A stretch of 64,000 nucleotides of DNA from Streptomyces sp. RerS4 (GTDB lineage: Bacteria > Actinomycetota > Actinomycetes > Streptomycetales > Streptomycetaceae). Where the stretch lies: the NCBI RefSeq assembly GCF_023515955.1, contig NZ_CP097322.1, forward strand, positions 1,178,001 through 1,242,000, in the 5' to 3' direction. Of the stretch, positions 15,366 to 24,089 are shown in pieces. Every line of letters begins with the position of its first letter. Position 1 is the stretch's first letter. A model generated the notes under the pieces. That model saw only the letters and a program-made list of their open reading frames with translations, searched no databases and was not told where the DNA came from. The translations under genes and the position numbers were made by a program.

Positions 15366-18124
15366 CGCGGCCGTCCTGCCCGGTAGACCTCCAGGACGAG
15401 TTCGGTCGCGTGAGTCGGTTCGGCCAGGCCTCCGGGGGCGGGAAGGGCCTCTTCCAGCACGGCTCCGTCGCCGTGGCGGGACAACCATTTGTGCAGGCAG
15501 CGCAGGTGCAACGTGTTACCGAGGTCCACCAAGTGGGGCTTGGGCCGGTCAAGTCCCCGGAGGAAGTCCTCGGCGTCGCGGCCGACGGGGGCGGGGGCGA
15601 CGGGGTGCAGGAACAGCTGCTCGGGGAGGTCCAGCAGCGCGCGCCAGTGGGCCGCCGCCTGCGCCGGTACGGGGCCGCCGGCCGCGAGGTCGGCGCGCAG
15701 GCGTTCCACGACCCCGGACGAGAGCGTCCAGCGGCGGCGGCGCAGCACGACGTGCCGGTGTGTCAGCCGGGGCGTACTCAGGACGCGGCCTCCGGGGGCG
15801 TCGAGGAGGTGCCGGGGCAGGAGCGGCCGGAAGTCGACCGCTCCTTGGGGGTGGTCGGCGAGGTGGGCGCCGATGCGGCGGGGCAGCAGGACGGGGGCGA
15901 GGAAGCCCGGGTAGAGCACGTCGAGGAGTTCGCCGGTGGAGCGCAGGCGCAGGCGGACCTGGTCGGTGGCCACGTCGTGGACGAGGTCGAGCTCCCCCTC
16001 GCCGATGGACGCCCAGCGGCGGTCGGGACCGATCTCGTCGGGGACGAGCAAGGGGTGGAGGTTGGCGTTGAAGCCGCCGACGGGACGGATCTGCGCGGCT
16101 CGCGCTCCGGGCCCGAGGCCCCGCCGGATCTGCCGGGACACCTCGGCGGTGGCGTGCGGATCGAGGGTGTCCAGGAAGCGGCTCGTGAAACGGCCCCAGC
16201 CGCCGTACACGTGGTTCACGCACAGCCGGGCCCCGTCGAGGCTCGGGGCCTTCTGGAGGAAAAACGAGTAACTGAGCGGCCGTTCGAGGGTCCAGTCGGG
16301 CAGGCGGGGGCCGAGGGAGCGGGCGAGGGCCGGCGGGAGGGTCACCTCGCCGGCGCCGGCCGTGTCTCCGCCGGCGGCAGCCGTCCGAGTGAACTCAGCG
16401 CGCAGTAGCGCGAGTTCGTCGGCACCGGTGGGGAAGTCGGCCCGGTCGGCGGCGTCCAGGTTGGCGATTCGTCCGGCGGTCTGCCAGGCCTCCGCGACCT
16501 CGGCGCCGAACTCCCACGGGTGCCGGCAGGTGCCGCCGCGCCCGTACCGGGCGACGAAGCGGTCGCGCACGACGCGACGGACGAGGTGGCCGAGGTCGAA
16601 GAGTTCCGCCAGAGCCGTGACTTCTGCGAGAGCCTTGTGGTCGGCGCCGTCCAGGAAACCGTCGAGGCTCAGCGGGTGGGGAGCGACGACGTCTTCGGAG
16701 AGGACGGACAGGGGTGCGGCGACCTCGGGAACGGGGCGCCCGGCGTCGTCCAGGGTCTCCCTCCAGCGGCGGGAGAGCCCGGCGAGGAGCGCGGGGCGGT
16801 CGGAGGCGGGTGCGTCGGCGAAGGTGGCGGTCATCCGTCCGAGCAAGGCGATTCGCTCGGCGCGTTCGGCGTCGGCAACACGTGTTACCTCATCGGCGTG
16901 ATCCGGGTCCCCGGCGCCGTCCACCTCCCCGGTGCGCGGCGCGGCGATGCGCCGCAGCCAGGCCGCGATTCCGCCCACGGGGTCGCAGGCCGTGGGCGGG
17001 ACCGGGTCGCCCGGCACGAGCAGACCCGCCTCGCGGAGCCGTTCGAGGAAGGCGCCGGCCGCGCCGTGGCCGCCGCCGGCGCCTCCGTGCGGGGAGGTAC
17101 TCAGGGAGGTGGTGAGCAGGCCGGTCAACTCCGGGAGCGTGAGGGGGGTGTCGATCGCACGCTCGGTCAGGAGTCGCAGGGGCCCGCCGTAGGGCAGTTC
17201 CACCTCGTCTTCGTCTGCGACGAGGTAGCGTCCGCCGGTGAACGCGGTCCGGTCACGGAAGTATGCCGCCCGTCCGTCGGATATCCGGGCGGTGCTGGTG
17301 ATGCGGTGCGGGGTCACGGCCCGGCGGTGGGGGGCGTCGAGCAGGGCGACGACGAGGGCAGTGGTGAGGGTGCGGTTGACCTTCACGATCGCCCGCAGCG
17401 GGCCCTCGTTGAGGTGGGTGGCGCCCCAGGAGGGCACGGGCGCGGTCGGCCCGCCGCTGCCGAGGGGGCCCCAGCCGACGGCGGTGAACCAGGACAAGGG
17501 GCTGGTCTTGGTGCTGGCCCGCAGGGCGTAGCGCAGCACGGTCGGCTCTTCCTTGCGGGCCCGGCGGTCGTCGGCGCCGGTGGCGGCCCGCTCGACGGCG
17601 CGCAGCAGGTCGCCGCTGGTGAGGGCGACGGCCTTGCCGAGGGCCGGTGCGCGGCAGAGGGCGGCCAGGGCCGCGCGTTCGTCGGCGAGGGCGCCTTCGG
17701 CGGCGGGGGCGAGGTCGGCGAGGAGTGCGGCGCGGCGCGAGCGCAGGGCGAGCCAGGTGGCGAGGAGGGGAACCCGGTGCGGGAGGTCGTCGAGGCGTTC
17801 CAGCAACGCGGGTCGGGGTTCGCGCCCGTTGTGCAGGGCCCGGCGCAGGGGCAGGACGACGTCACGGTGGAAGTCCTCCGGGTGGCCCGCGCGGCTGTCG
17901 TAGAGGTGGTCGCAGAGCGGCCCGGTGGTCCGGAGCAGTTCGGCGTCGATCCGGTTCAGTCGGGCGAGGAGGGTGCGGAACTCTGCCGCCGCCGGCCCTT
18001 GTGCGGGGTGGGCGAGCACGGTGAACCGGGCCAGCGCGTAGGGCGCGGACCGTACGTGGTACCCGTCGGCGGCGCCGTCGGTGTGGGCGTCGGCGACCGT
18101 GGAGGGCTGCTGCGGCTGCCGCAT
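15362..18124 (-). CDS. lazB: LazB-like tRNA-Glu-dependent Ser/Thr glutamylating dehydratase
   Basis: A 920-aa split-LanB protein (Lant_dehydr_N family). In thiopeptide pathways it transfers glutamate from glutamyl-tRNA to Ser/Thr side chains of the precursor before elimination by the separate SpaB_C domain (here in LazF). Typical signatures are YALRASTKTSPLSWFTAVGWG, LSYSFFLQK, VNHVYGGWGRFTSRFL and GFNANLHPLLVPDE. ATG 18124 has a GGGGA box upstream, and the in-frame extension to 18283 would run into the second precursor gene. It lies 89 bp downstream of that precursor, so it is probably co-transcribed with both. Confidence 0.88.
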   Translation of the reverse strand: MRQPQQPSTVADAHTDGAADGYHVRSAPYALARFTVLAHPAQGPAAAEFRTLLARLNRIDAELLRTTGPLCDHLYDSRAGHPEDFHRDVVLPLRRALHNGREPRPALLERLDDLPHRVPLLATWLALRSRRAALLADLAPAAEGALADERAALAALCRAPALGKAVALTSGDLLRAVERAATGADDRRARKEEPTVLRYALRASTKTSPLSWFTAVGWGPLGSGGPTAPVPSWGATHLNEGPLRAIVKVNRTLTTALVVALLDAPHRRAVTPHRITSTARISDGRAAYFRDRTAFTGGRYLVADEDEVELPYGGPLRLLTERAIDTPLTLPELTGLLTTSLSTSPHGGAGGGHGAAGAFLERLREAGLLVPGDPVPPTACDPVGGIAAWLRRIAAPRTGEVDGAGDPDHADEVTRVADAERAERIALLGRMTATFADAPASDRPALLAGLSRRWRETLDDAGRPVPEVAAPLSVLSEDVVAPHPLSLDGFLDGADHKALAEVTALAELFDLGHLVRRVVRDRFVARYGRGGTCRHPWEFGAEVAEAWQTAGRIANLDAADRADFPTGADELALLRAEFTRTAAAGGDTAGAGEVTLPPALARSLGPRLPDWTLERPLSYSFFLQKAPSLDGARLCVNHVYGGWGRFTSRFLDTLDPHATAEVSRQIRRGLGPGARAAQIRPVGGFNANLHPLLVPDEIGPDRRWASIGEGELDLVHDVATDQVRLRLRSTGELLDVLYPGFLAPVLLPRRIGAHLADHPQGAVDFRPLLPRHLLDAPGGRVLSTPRLTHRHVVLRRRRWTLSSGVVERLRADLAAGGPVPAQAAAHWRALLDLPEQLFLHPVAPAPVGRDAEDFLRGLDRPKPHLVDLGNTLHLRCLHKWLSRHGDGAVLEEALPAPGGLAEPTHATELVLEVYRAGRPR
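15506..15519. promoter_or_regulatory. Dispersed palindrome (GTGCAACGTGTTAC)
   Basis: 11/14 match in the 3' part of lazB, minus-strand codons GGT AAC ACG TTG. Confidence 0.4.
16259..16272. promoter_or_regulatory. Dispersed palindrome (GAAAAACGAGTAAC)
   Basis: 11/14 match in lazB; encodes SYSFF with AGT TAC TCG TTT TTC, unusual codons for this gene. Confidence 0.4.
16875..16888. promoter_or_regulatory. Dispersed palindrome site (GCAACACGTGTTAC)
   Basis: 13/14 match in lazB; minus-strand reading GTA ACA CGT GTT encodes VTRV, the same peptide and nearly the same codons as in the HAMP repeats. Confidence 0.65.
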
Positions 18125-18213
18125 GGCGGTCCCCGTCCTGTCGGTGGTGGCGCGCGGGCCTCCCGCCGCACACGGGGTGCGGCGGAAGACACGGCGCGTA
18201 CGGATCGCGGGAG

Positions 18214-18399
18214 TTACAGGGTCGGCGTTTCCGGCGTGGGGTGCTGGCAGGACGAAGAGCCCTGGCAGGAGCTGCTGCCCCACGACGCTCCGCCTTCCGG
18301 CAGCGCCGGGGTGTCACGCAGGGACGTGACGGTCAGGTCACCGAGGTCGAGCTCCAGATCCTGGAGGTCGAAGCCCTCGGCGGGTATCGCGTCGTTCAT
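18214..18399 (-). CDS. lazA: Lactazole-type thiopeptide precursor peptide 2
   Basis: A 61-aa precursor. The leader carries LQDLELDLGDLTVTSLRD and ends PALPEGGA. The core begins SWGSSSCQGSSSC and continues QHPTPETPTL. The leader and core pattern match LazA of lactazole (core SWGSCSCQASSSC, from memory), with Cys5 replaced by Ser. By analogy Ser1 and Ser12 form the pyridine, Cys7 and Cys13 become thiazoles, and other serines become oxazole or dehydroalanine. It is the second of two near-identical copies; its nucleotide sequence is almost the same as copy 1 across leader and core, so the pair is a recent duplication. GAGAG precedes the ATG at 18399. Stop at 18214. Confidence 0.9.
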   Translation of the reverse strand: MNDAIPAEGFDLQDLELDLGDLTVTSLRDTPALPEGGASWGSSSCQGSSSCQHPTPETPTL

Positions 18400-18432
18400 G
18401 ATCTCTCCTCTTGTTGAGGGGCGGTCAAGGCG

Positions 18433-18446
18433 GTTACGCGTGTTAC
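18433..18446. promoter_or_regulatory. Dispersed palindrome site (GTTACGCGTGTTAC) between the two precursors
   Basis: 13/14 match in the 62-bp gap between the two precursor genes. This is the best non-coding copy within the thiopeptide cluster. Confidence 0.6.
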
Positions 18447-18461
18447 GTGGTGCGGGGACCG

Positions 18462-18647
18462 TCAGCCGATCGGGGTGTCGACCGTCGGCTGGGCACAGGA
18501 GGAAGAGCCCTGGCAGGAGCTGCTGCCCCACGACGCTCCGCCTTCCGGCAGCGCGGGGGTGTCACGCAGGGACGTGACGGTCAGGTCACCGAGGTCGAGC
18601 TCCAGGTCCTGGAGGTCGAAACCGGCGTTGGATACTGCGTCGGACAT
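18462..18647 (-). CDS. lazA: Lactazole-type thiopeptide precursor peptide 1
   Basis: A 61-aa precursor whose leader (DLQDLELDLGDLTVTSLRD) and core start (SWGSSSCQGSSSC) are identical to copy 2. It differs in the first ten residues (MSDAVSNAGF) and the follower tail (AQPTVDTPIG). The AQP after the last cysteine is closer to lactazole's own tail than copy 2. GGGAGAAA lies upstream of ATG 18647. It is the first gene of the cluster; the promoter should lie in the AT-richer 18.65-19.27 kb region. Confidence 0.9.
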   Translation of the reverse strand: MSDAVSNAGFDLQDLELDLGDLTVTSLRDTPALPEGGASWGSSSCQGSSSCAQPTVDTPIG

Positions 18648-19270
18648 GAGTTTCTCCCGTGGGTGGAATTGAAAGCCGAATGTGCACTGTGCGAATGACC
18701 GCAATCCACGGGGCCGAATTCTCCGACGCCCGGAGAGTGCTTTCGATCGACGAGTATTGCCAGGGGTTCGAGCAACGGCAAGAAATGGTGTGGTCTGCGT
18801 GCAACCCAGCCAACTCAAGGACCCATTGGCCTGTCTTCGACGGTCGGGGAAAAGGATCCGGCCTTTTGGGGTCCGAATCCCGGCCGTCCGTCGGCGATTG
18901 CCCCAAGGTTCCCCCCACCCCCCTCAGGCTCGCTGGAGCGGGGATCGAATACGCGCGAAATCCTGCTGGACGAAGAATTGGCGGAAATCCCGGAAAGGTT
19001 CTTCCGATCGGATGCGGCGGGTTGACGGTGCGGCGAGCGAGGCCGCCGGCTGCCGACCCCTCACCCACCTCCCCGCCCCGCCACGGGCGGGAAAGGTAAG
19101 GCCGGGTGGCCGCCCCCGGCGGCGCTTTCGGGTGACTCCTCCGCACCGCCTCGGGCGTGCCGGTGGGCGGATGGCCCACGATCGCTGGCGGCCGGTCATG
19201 CTCCGGTCACGAGTTGTCGACCAGGCCGGCCGCCACACCGTCGTGGTGCCGGCCGCCGCCGGGAGAACAC
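18648..19270. other. Intergenic region between divergent lazA and hypX (623 bp)
   Basis: No supportable gene. Its left half (about 18660-18820) is clearly less GC-rich than its surroundings and should hold the promoter of the thiopeptide cluster; TCTCCG/CGGAGA near 18720-18737 is a small inverted repeat. The right half should carry the hydrogenase operon promoter. I see no match to a well-known operator. Confidence 0.6.
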
Positions 19271-19277
19271 GTGTACG
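19264..19277. promoter_or_regulatory. Dispersed palindrome at the hypX start codon (AGAACACGTGTACG)
   Basis: 10/14 match with a full ACACGTGT core, overlapping the GGGAG box and the GTG start of hypX, where bound protein could block translation or transcription. Confidence 0.4.
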
Positions 19278-21034
19278 TCCTGCTCGTCGCGAGCGCCTTC
19301 AACAGCCTCACGCAGCGAGTCCACGCCGAGCTGCGCGACCACGGCCACCGCGTGGCGGTCGAACTGGCCCTGCCCGGCGTCGACCTGACCGATGCCGTGG
19401 GTCGTCACGCACCCGACCTCGTTCTCGCCCCCATGCTGACGACGGCCCTTCCCGAAGGTGTCTGGGCTCGTTACACGTGTTTCATCGTGCATCCCGGACC
19501 GGTCGGCGACCGCGGCCCCTCCTCCCTCGACCGGGCCGTCCAGGAGCAGGTCACCCGATGGGGCGTCACCGTGCTCCAGGCCACCGCCGAGATGGACGCC
19601 GGCGACGTCTGGGCCTGCGTCGAGTGCCCGGTGCCACCGATCTCCAAGAGCGACCTCTACCGCGGGGAGATCGCCGACGCCGCCCTGGAGGCCGTCCTCC
19701 AGGCCGTCGAGCGGTTCGCCTCCCGCACGTACACCCCCCTCCCCCAGGACCCGGCCGCCGCCCGCGTCCGCCCGTACCTGCGCCAAGAGGCCCGCCGCAT
19801 CGACTGGGAGAACGACTCCACCGACCGCGTCCTGCGCACCCTGCGCGCCGCCGACTCCCGACCGGGTGTCCTCGACGAGCTCCTCGGCGCCGAGTGGTAC
19901 CTCCACGGCGGCCACCCCGAGCACCGGCTGCGCGGCCGCCCCGGCGAACTGCTGGCCACCCGGGCCGGCGCCGTCTGCCGGGCCACGACCGACGGCGCCG
20001 TCTGGATCCCGGAGCTGCGCGCCCGCCGCACCCCCGGGGAGCCGGCGCCCGTGAAGCTGCCCGCCACCGTCGCGTTGGGCGCACGGTTGCCCGTACTGCG
20101 CGAGCACCCCGCCCCGCCGCGTACCGGCCTGCACGGCCGTACCTGGTCCGACATCCGCTACCGGGAGGAGGGCCAGGTCGGAGTGCTGTCCTTCACCTTC
20201 CCCGGCGGGGCGATGAGCACCGCGCACTGCCGAAGGCTGCTGGACGCCTACCGGGCGGCCTGCGCGCGCCCCACCTCGGTGCTCGTCCTCGGCGGCGATC
20301 GGGACTTCTTCTCCAACGGCATCCACCTCGGCGTCATCGAGGCCGCCGACGACCCGGCCGAGGAGTCCTGGGCCAACATCAACGCCATGGACGACCTGGT
20401 CGAGGCCGTCCTGACCACCACCGACCGACTGGTCGTCGCCGCCCTCGGCGGCAACGCCGCCGCCGGCGGGGCCATGCTTGCGCTCGCCGCCGACGAGATC
20501 TGGTGCCGCTCCGGCGTGGTGCTGAACCCGCACTACCGCCTGATGGGGCTGTACGGGTCCGAGTACTGGACGTACACGCTCCCCCGGCGCGTCGGACCCG
20601 CCCTCGCCGAACGGCTCACCACCGAGGCGCTGCCGCTGAGCGCCGCCTCGGCGCAGCGGCTCGGGCTGGTCGACCGTACGGTGCCCTGCGCGCCGCAGGC
20701 CTTCGCGGGCGAGAGCGCGCGGCTCGCGGCGCACCTGGCGGCGTTGCCCGCCGCGCAGTCCCGGATCGCCGAGAAGAAGGCGCTGCGCGAGCGCGACGAG
20801 GCCGCCCGGCCGCTGGCCTCGTTCCGGGAGGCGGAGCTGGCCCTGATGCGTCGCGCGTTCTTCGACCCGGACGCGCCGTATCACGCCCTGCGCCGGGCCT
20901 TCGTGGGCAAGGAGCCGCCGGCGGCGACGCCGCCGCACCTTACACGTGTTACCCCGGAGCGCCCCGCGCTCGTCACCCCCGACGTCACCGGACTGGCCGC
21001 GCCTGACGGAGCACCCGGGGCCGCGGACTGTTAG
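19271..21034 (+). CDS. hypX: HypX/HoxX hydrogenase maturation protein (CO ligand synthesis)
   Basis: A 587-aa two-domain enzyme. The N-terminal formyl-THF-binding domain has the diagnostic HPGPVGDRGPSSLD (about residues 70-85), and the C-terminal part is enoyl-CoA hydratase-like (FFSNGIHLGVIEA, GGNAAAGGAMLALAADE, PHYRLMGLYGSEYW). HypX makes CO for the NiFe(CN)2CO site from formyl-tetrahydrofolate under aerobic conditions, expected in an aerobic actinomycete. GTG 19271 is chosen because GGGAG sits 5 bases upstream and the protein then begins YVLLVASAFNSLTQ, the normal HypX start; upstream ATG 19157 gives non-homologous sequence. First gene of the hydrogenase operon, 86 bp before the small subunit gene. 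Confidence 0.92.
   Translation: MYVLLVASAFNSLTQRVHAELRDHGHRVAVELALPGVDLTDAVGRHAPDLVLAPMLTTALPEGVWARYTCFIVHPGPVGDRGPSSLDRAVQEQVTRWGVTVLQATAEMDAGDVWACVECPVPPISKSDLYRGEIADAALEAVLQAVERFASRTYTPLPQDPAAARVRPYLRQEARRIDWENDSTDRVLRTLRAADSRPGVLDELLGAEWYLHGGHPEHRLRGRPGELLATRAGAVCRATTDGAVWIPELRARRTPGEPAPVKLPATVALGARLPVLREHPAPPRTGLHGRTWSDIRYREEGQVGVLSFTFPGGAMSTAHCRRLLDAYRAACARPTSVLVLGGDRDFFSNGIHLGVIEAADDPAEESWANINAMDDLVEAVLTTTDRLVVAALGGNAAAGGAMLALAADEIWCRSGVVLNPHYRLMGLYGSEYWTYTLPRRVGPALAERLTTEALPLSAASAQRLGLVDRTVPCAPQAFAGESARLAAHLAALPAAQSRIAEKKALRERDEAARPLASFREAELALMRRAFFDPDAPYHALRRAFVGKEPPAATPPHLTRVTPERPALVTPDVTGLAAPDGAPGAADC
19470..19483. promoter_or_regulatory. Dispersed palindrome site (GTTACACGTGTTTC)
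   Basis: 13/14 match within hypX, codons CGT TAC ACG TGT TTC. Confidence 0.6.
20939..20952. promoter_or_regulatory. Dispersed palindrome site (CTTACACGTGTTAC)
   Basis: 13/14 match near the 3' end of hypX, codons CTT ACA CGT GTT (LTRV), three of them rare in this genome. Confidence 0.65.
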
Positions 21035-21120
21035 CAAGAAAGGTGAGGCCGAACCGGCCCGACCGCCGCGCACCGCGTGGCCTCACCCGCTCCCCGCCCC
21101 CTCCCCAAGGAGGCATCCGC

Positions 21121-22176
21121 ATGGATGCAGCACCGTCCGCCCCCGTCGAAGACCCCCCGATCCACATCCTCTGGATCAACGCGGGGCTGAGCTGCGACGG
21201 CGACTCCGTCTCCCTGACGGCGGCGATGCAGCCGAGCATCGAGGAGCTCGTGACGGGCGCCCTGCCCGGTCTGCCCAAGATCGCCGTGCACTGGCCGCTG
21301 ATCGACTTCGAGTGCGGCCCGGTCGGCGGCGCCGACACGTTCATCGAATGGTTCTTCAAGGGCGAGCGCGGCGAGATCGACCCGTTCGTCCTCGTGGTGG
21401 AGGGTTCGGTCCCCAACGAGCGAATCAAGCCGGAAGGTTACTGGTGTGGATTCGGCGACGACCCCGCCACCGGGCAGCCCATCACCACCAGCGAGTGGAT
21501 CGACCGGCTGGCGCCGAAGGCCCTCGCCGTCGTGGCGATCGGCACGTGCGCCACGTACGGCGGCATCCACGCCATGGAGGGCAACCCGACGGGCGCCATG
21601 GGCGTGCCCGACTACCTGGGCTGGGACTGGAAGTCGAAGGCCGGGATCCCGATCGTGTGCGTACCGGGCTGCCCGATCCAGCCGGACAACTTCTCGGAGA
21701 CCCTGACCTACCTCCTCTACCAGGCGGCCGGCTCCGCGCCGATGATCCCGCTCGACGACAAGCTGCGGCCGACGTGGCTTTTCGGTGCCACCGTCCACGA
21801 GGGGTGCGACCGGGCCGGCTACTACGAGCAGGGCCAGTTCGCCATCACGTACGACTCCCCCAAGTGCCTGGTGAAGTTGGGGTGTTGGGGACCGGTCGTG
21901 AAGTGCAACGTGCCGAAGCGCGGCTGGATGAACGGCATCGGCGGCTGCCCGAACGTGGGCGGCATCTGCATCGCCTGCACCATGCCCGGCTTCCCCGACA
22001 AGTTCATGCCGTTCATGGACGAGCCCCCGGGCGCGCGGGTGTCCTCCACTGCCAGCACGGCCTACGGGAAGGTCGTCCGCAAGCTGCGCGCGCTCACTGC
22101 GCACACCGTGGACCAGGAGCCGAAGTGGCGCCACACCGGCGACCGCCTGACGACGGGCTACCGCCCGCCCTGGTGA
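21121..22176 (+). CDS. hhyS: Group 1h [NiFe]-hydrogenase small subunit
   Basis: A 351-aa iron-sulfur subunit of the actinobacterial high-affinity H2-oxidising enzyme. The proximal cluster motif reads GLSCDGDSVSLT: the second cysteine of the usual CxxC is an aspartate, the 3Cys-1Asp pattern known for the oxygen-tolerant R. eutropha actinobacterial-type hydrogenase. Other cluster ligands are GTCATYGG, CVPGCPIQPDN, EGCDRAGYY, KCLVKLGCWGP and CNVPKRGW...CIACTMPGFPDK. AAGGAGG 8 bases before ATG 21121 fixes the start. There is no twin-arginine signal, so the enzyme is cytoplasmic or peripherally attached. It is separated from the large subunit by 128 bp. Confidence 0.95.
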   Translation: MDAAPSAPVEDPPIHILWINAGLSCDGDSVSLTAAMQPSIEELVTGALPGLPKIAVHWPLIDFECGPVGGADTFIEWFFKGERGEIDPFVLVVEGSVPNERIKPEGYWCGFGDDPATGQPITTSEWIDRLAPKALAVVAIGTCATYGGIHAMEGNPTGAMGVPDYLGWDWKSKAGIPIVCVPGCPIQPDNFSETLTYLLYQAAGSAPMIPLDDKLRPTWLFGATVHEGCDRAGYYEQGQFAITYDSPKCLVKLGCWGPVVKCNVPKRGWMNGIGGCPNVGGICIACTMPGFPDKFMPFMDEPPGARVSSTASTAYGKVVRKLRALTAHTVDQEPKWRHTGDRLTTGYRPPW

Positions 22177-22233
22177 CCACCCCCCGGCGCCACCCAGCCC
22201 CGTACCGCGCCGCACCAGCGCGTACCCCTCCCA

Positions 22234-22247
22234 GCAACACGTGTAAC
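22234..22247. promoter_or_regulatory. Dispersed palindrome site (GCAACACGTGTAAC) between hhyS and hhyL
   Basis: 13/14 match in the 128-bp gap between subunit genes, just before five tandem ACCGC pentamers (about 22250-22274). It could be part of an internal promoter, or just another array member. Confidence 0.6.
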
Positions 22248-22304
22248 CCACCGCACCGCACCGCACCGCACCGCATTCATCGAAGAAGGGCCACGGCAGA
22301 CACG

Positions 22305-24089
22305 ATGACACCGAAGACGAAGGCGGCCGGCGCCGGCAGCGGCCTGGTGGAGATGGCCTGGGACCCGATCACCCGGATCGTGGGCAGCCTGGGCATCCAC
22401 ACGAAGATCGACTTCAAGCAGAAGCGGGTCGCGGAGTGCTACAGCACCTCGTCGGTCTTCCGCGGCTACAGCGTCTTCATGCGCGGCAAGGACCCGCGCG
22501 ACGCGCACTTCATCACCAGCCGCATCTGCGGCATCTGCGGCGACAATCACGCGACATGCTCCGTCTACACGCAGAACATGGCCTACGGGGTCAAGCCGCC
22601 CCACCTCGCCGAGTGGATCATCAACCTCGGCGAGTCGGCGGAGTACATGTTCGACCACAACATCTTCCAGGAGAACCTGGTCGGGGTCGACTACTGCGAG
22701 AAGATGGTCCGCGAGACCAACCCCGGCGTCCTGGAGAAGGCCGAGCGCACCCCCGCCCCACACGCCGACGACCACGGCTACAAGACCATCGCCGACATCA
22801 TGCGCTCCCTCAACCCCATCGAGGGCGACTTCTACCGCGAGGCGCTCCAAGTGAGCCGCTACACACGGGAGATGTTCTGTCTGATGGAGGGGCGACACGT
22901 GCATCCCTCCACGCTCTACCCGGGCGGCGTCGGCACGATCGCCTCCGTCCAGCTCTTCACGGACTACATGAGCCGCCTCATGCGGTACTGCGAGTTCATG
23001 AAGCGCGTCGTCCCGCTCCACGACGACCTCTTCGACTTCTTCTACGAGGCCCTTCCCGGCTACGAGGAGGTCGGCCGGCGTCGCGTGCTGCTCGGCTGCT
23101 GGGGCGCCCTCAACGACCCCGAGTACTGCGACTTCACGTACGCCAACATGGCCGACTGGGGCCGGAAGATGTTCGTCACCCCGGGCGTGATCGTCGACGG
23201 CAAACTGGTCACCAACGACCTCACGAAGATCAACCTCGGCATCCGGATCCTGCTCGGAAGCTCGTACTACGACGACTGGGAGGGCAAGGAGCAGTTCGTC
23301 ACGCACGACCCGCTCGGCAACCCGGTCGATCCGCGGCACCCCTGGAACCAGCACACCATCCCCGCCCCGCAGAAACGGGACTTCGACGACAAGTACAGCT
23401 GGGTCATGTCGCCGCGCTGGTTCGACGGCAAGGAGCACCTCGCCCTCGACACCGGCGGCGGCCCCATCGCCCGTCTGTGGTCCACCGCCCTGTCCGGACT
23501 GGTGAACACCGACTACGTGCAGGCCACCGGGCACAGCGTGGTCATCACCCTGCCGCGCACGATGACGAAGCCCGAGACGCGCTTCGAGTGGAAGATCCCG
23601 CAGTGGAGCAACGCCCTGGAGCGCAACCGTGCCCGGACCTACTTCCAGGCGTACGCGGCGGCGATCGCCCTGCACTGCGCCGAGAAGGGGCTCGCCGAGG
23701 TACGCGCCGGACGCACCCAGACCTGGGAGAAGTTCGAGGTCCCGGACGAGTCCGTCGGGGTCGGCTTCACGGAGGCGGTGCGCGGCGTCCTGTCGCACCA
23801 CATGGTGATCCGCGACGGCAGGATCGCCAACTACCATCCGTACCCGCCGACTCCGTGGAACGCCAGCGTCCGCGACTCCTACGGCACGCCGGGACCGTAC
23901 GAGGACGCCGTACAGAACACCCCGATCTTCGAGGAGAACTCCCCGGAGAACTTCAAGGGCATCGACATCATGCGGACCGTACGCAGCTTCGACCCCTGTC
24001 TGCCCTGCGGCGTCCACATGTACGTGGGCGGCGGCAAGACCGTGAAGACGTTGCACGTGCCAACCGGCCTGAGCGGACTGGGCGGATGA
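22305..24089 (+). CDS. hhyL: Group 1h [NiFe]-hydrogenase large subunit
   Basis: A 594-aa catalytic subunit holding the NiFe(CN)2CO centre. The N-terminal ligand motif RICGICGDNH gives Cys75 and Cys78; the C-terminal motif DPCLPCGVHM gives Cys565 and Cys568. After His571 a 23-residue tail remains that should be cut off by the maturation protease encoded 3.5 kb downstream. Length and motifs fit the high-affinity enzyme that scavenges atmospheric H2 in Streptomyces and Mycobacterium. ATG 22305 gives the standard start (LVEMAWDPITRIVG); AGAAGGG is a rather distant RBS. Its stop overlaps the next gene (ATGA). Confidence 0.95.
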   Translation: MTPKTKAAGAGSGLVEMAWDPITRIVGSLGIHTKIDFKQKRVAECYSTSSVFRGYSVFMRGKDPRDAHFITSRICGICGDNHATCSVYTQNMAYGVKPPHLAEWIINLGESAEYMFDHNIFQENLVGVDYCEKMVRETNPGVLEKAERTPAPHADDHGYKTIADIMRSLNPIEGDFYREALQVSRYTREMFCLMEGRHVHPSTLYPGGVGTIASVQLFTDYMSRLMRYCEFMKRVVPLHDDLFDFFYEALPGYEEVGRRRVLLGCWGALNDPEYCDFTYANMADWGRKMFVTPGVIVDGKLVTNDLTKINLGIRILLGSSYYDDWEGKEQFVTHDPLGNPVDPRHPWNQHTIPAPQKRDFDDKYSWVMSPRWFDGKEHLALDTGGGPIARLWSTALSGLVNTDYVQATGHSVVITLPRTMTKPETRFEWKIPQWSNALERNRARTYFQAYAAAIALHCAEKGLAEVRAGRTQTWEKFEVPDESVGVGFTEAVRGVLSHHMVIRDGRIANYHPYPPTPWNASVRDSYGTPGPYEDAVQNTPIFEENSPENFKGIDIMRTVRSFDPCLPCGVHMYVGGGKTVKTLHVPTGLSGLGG

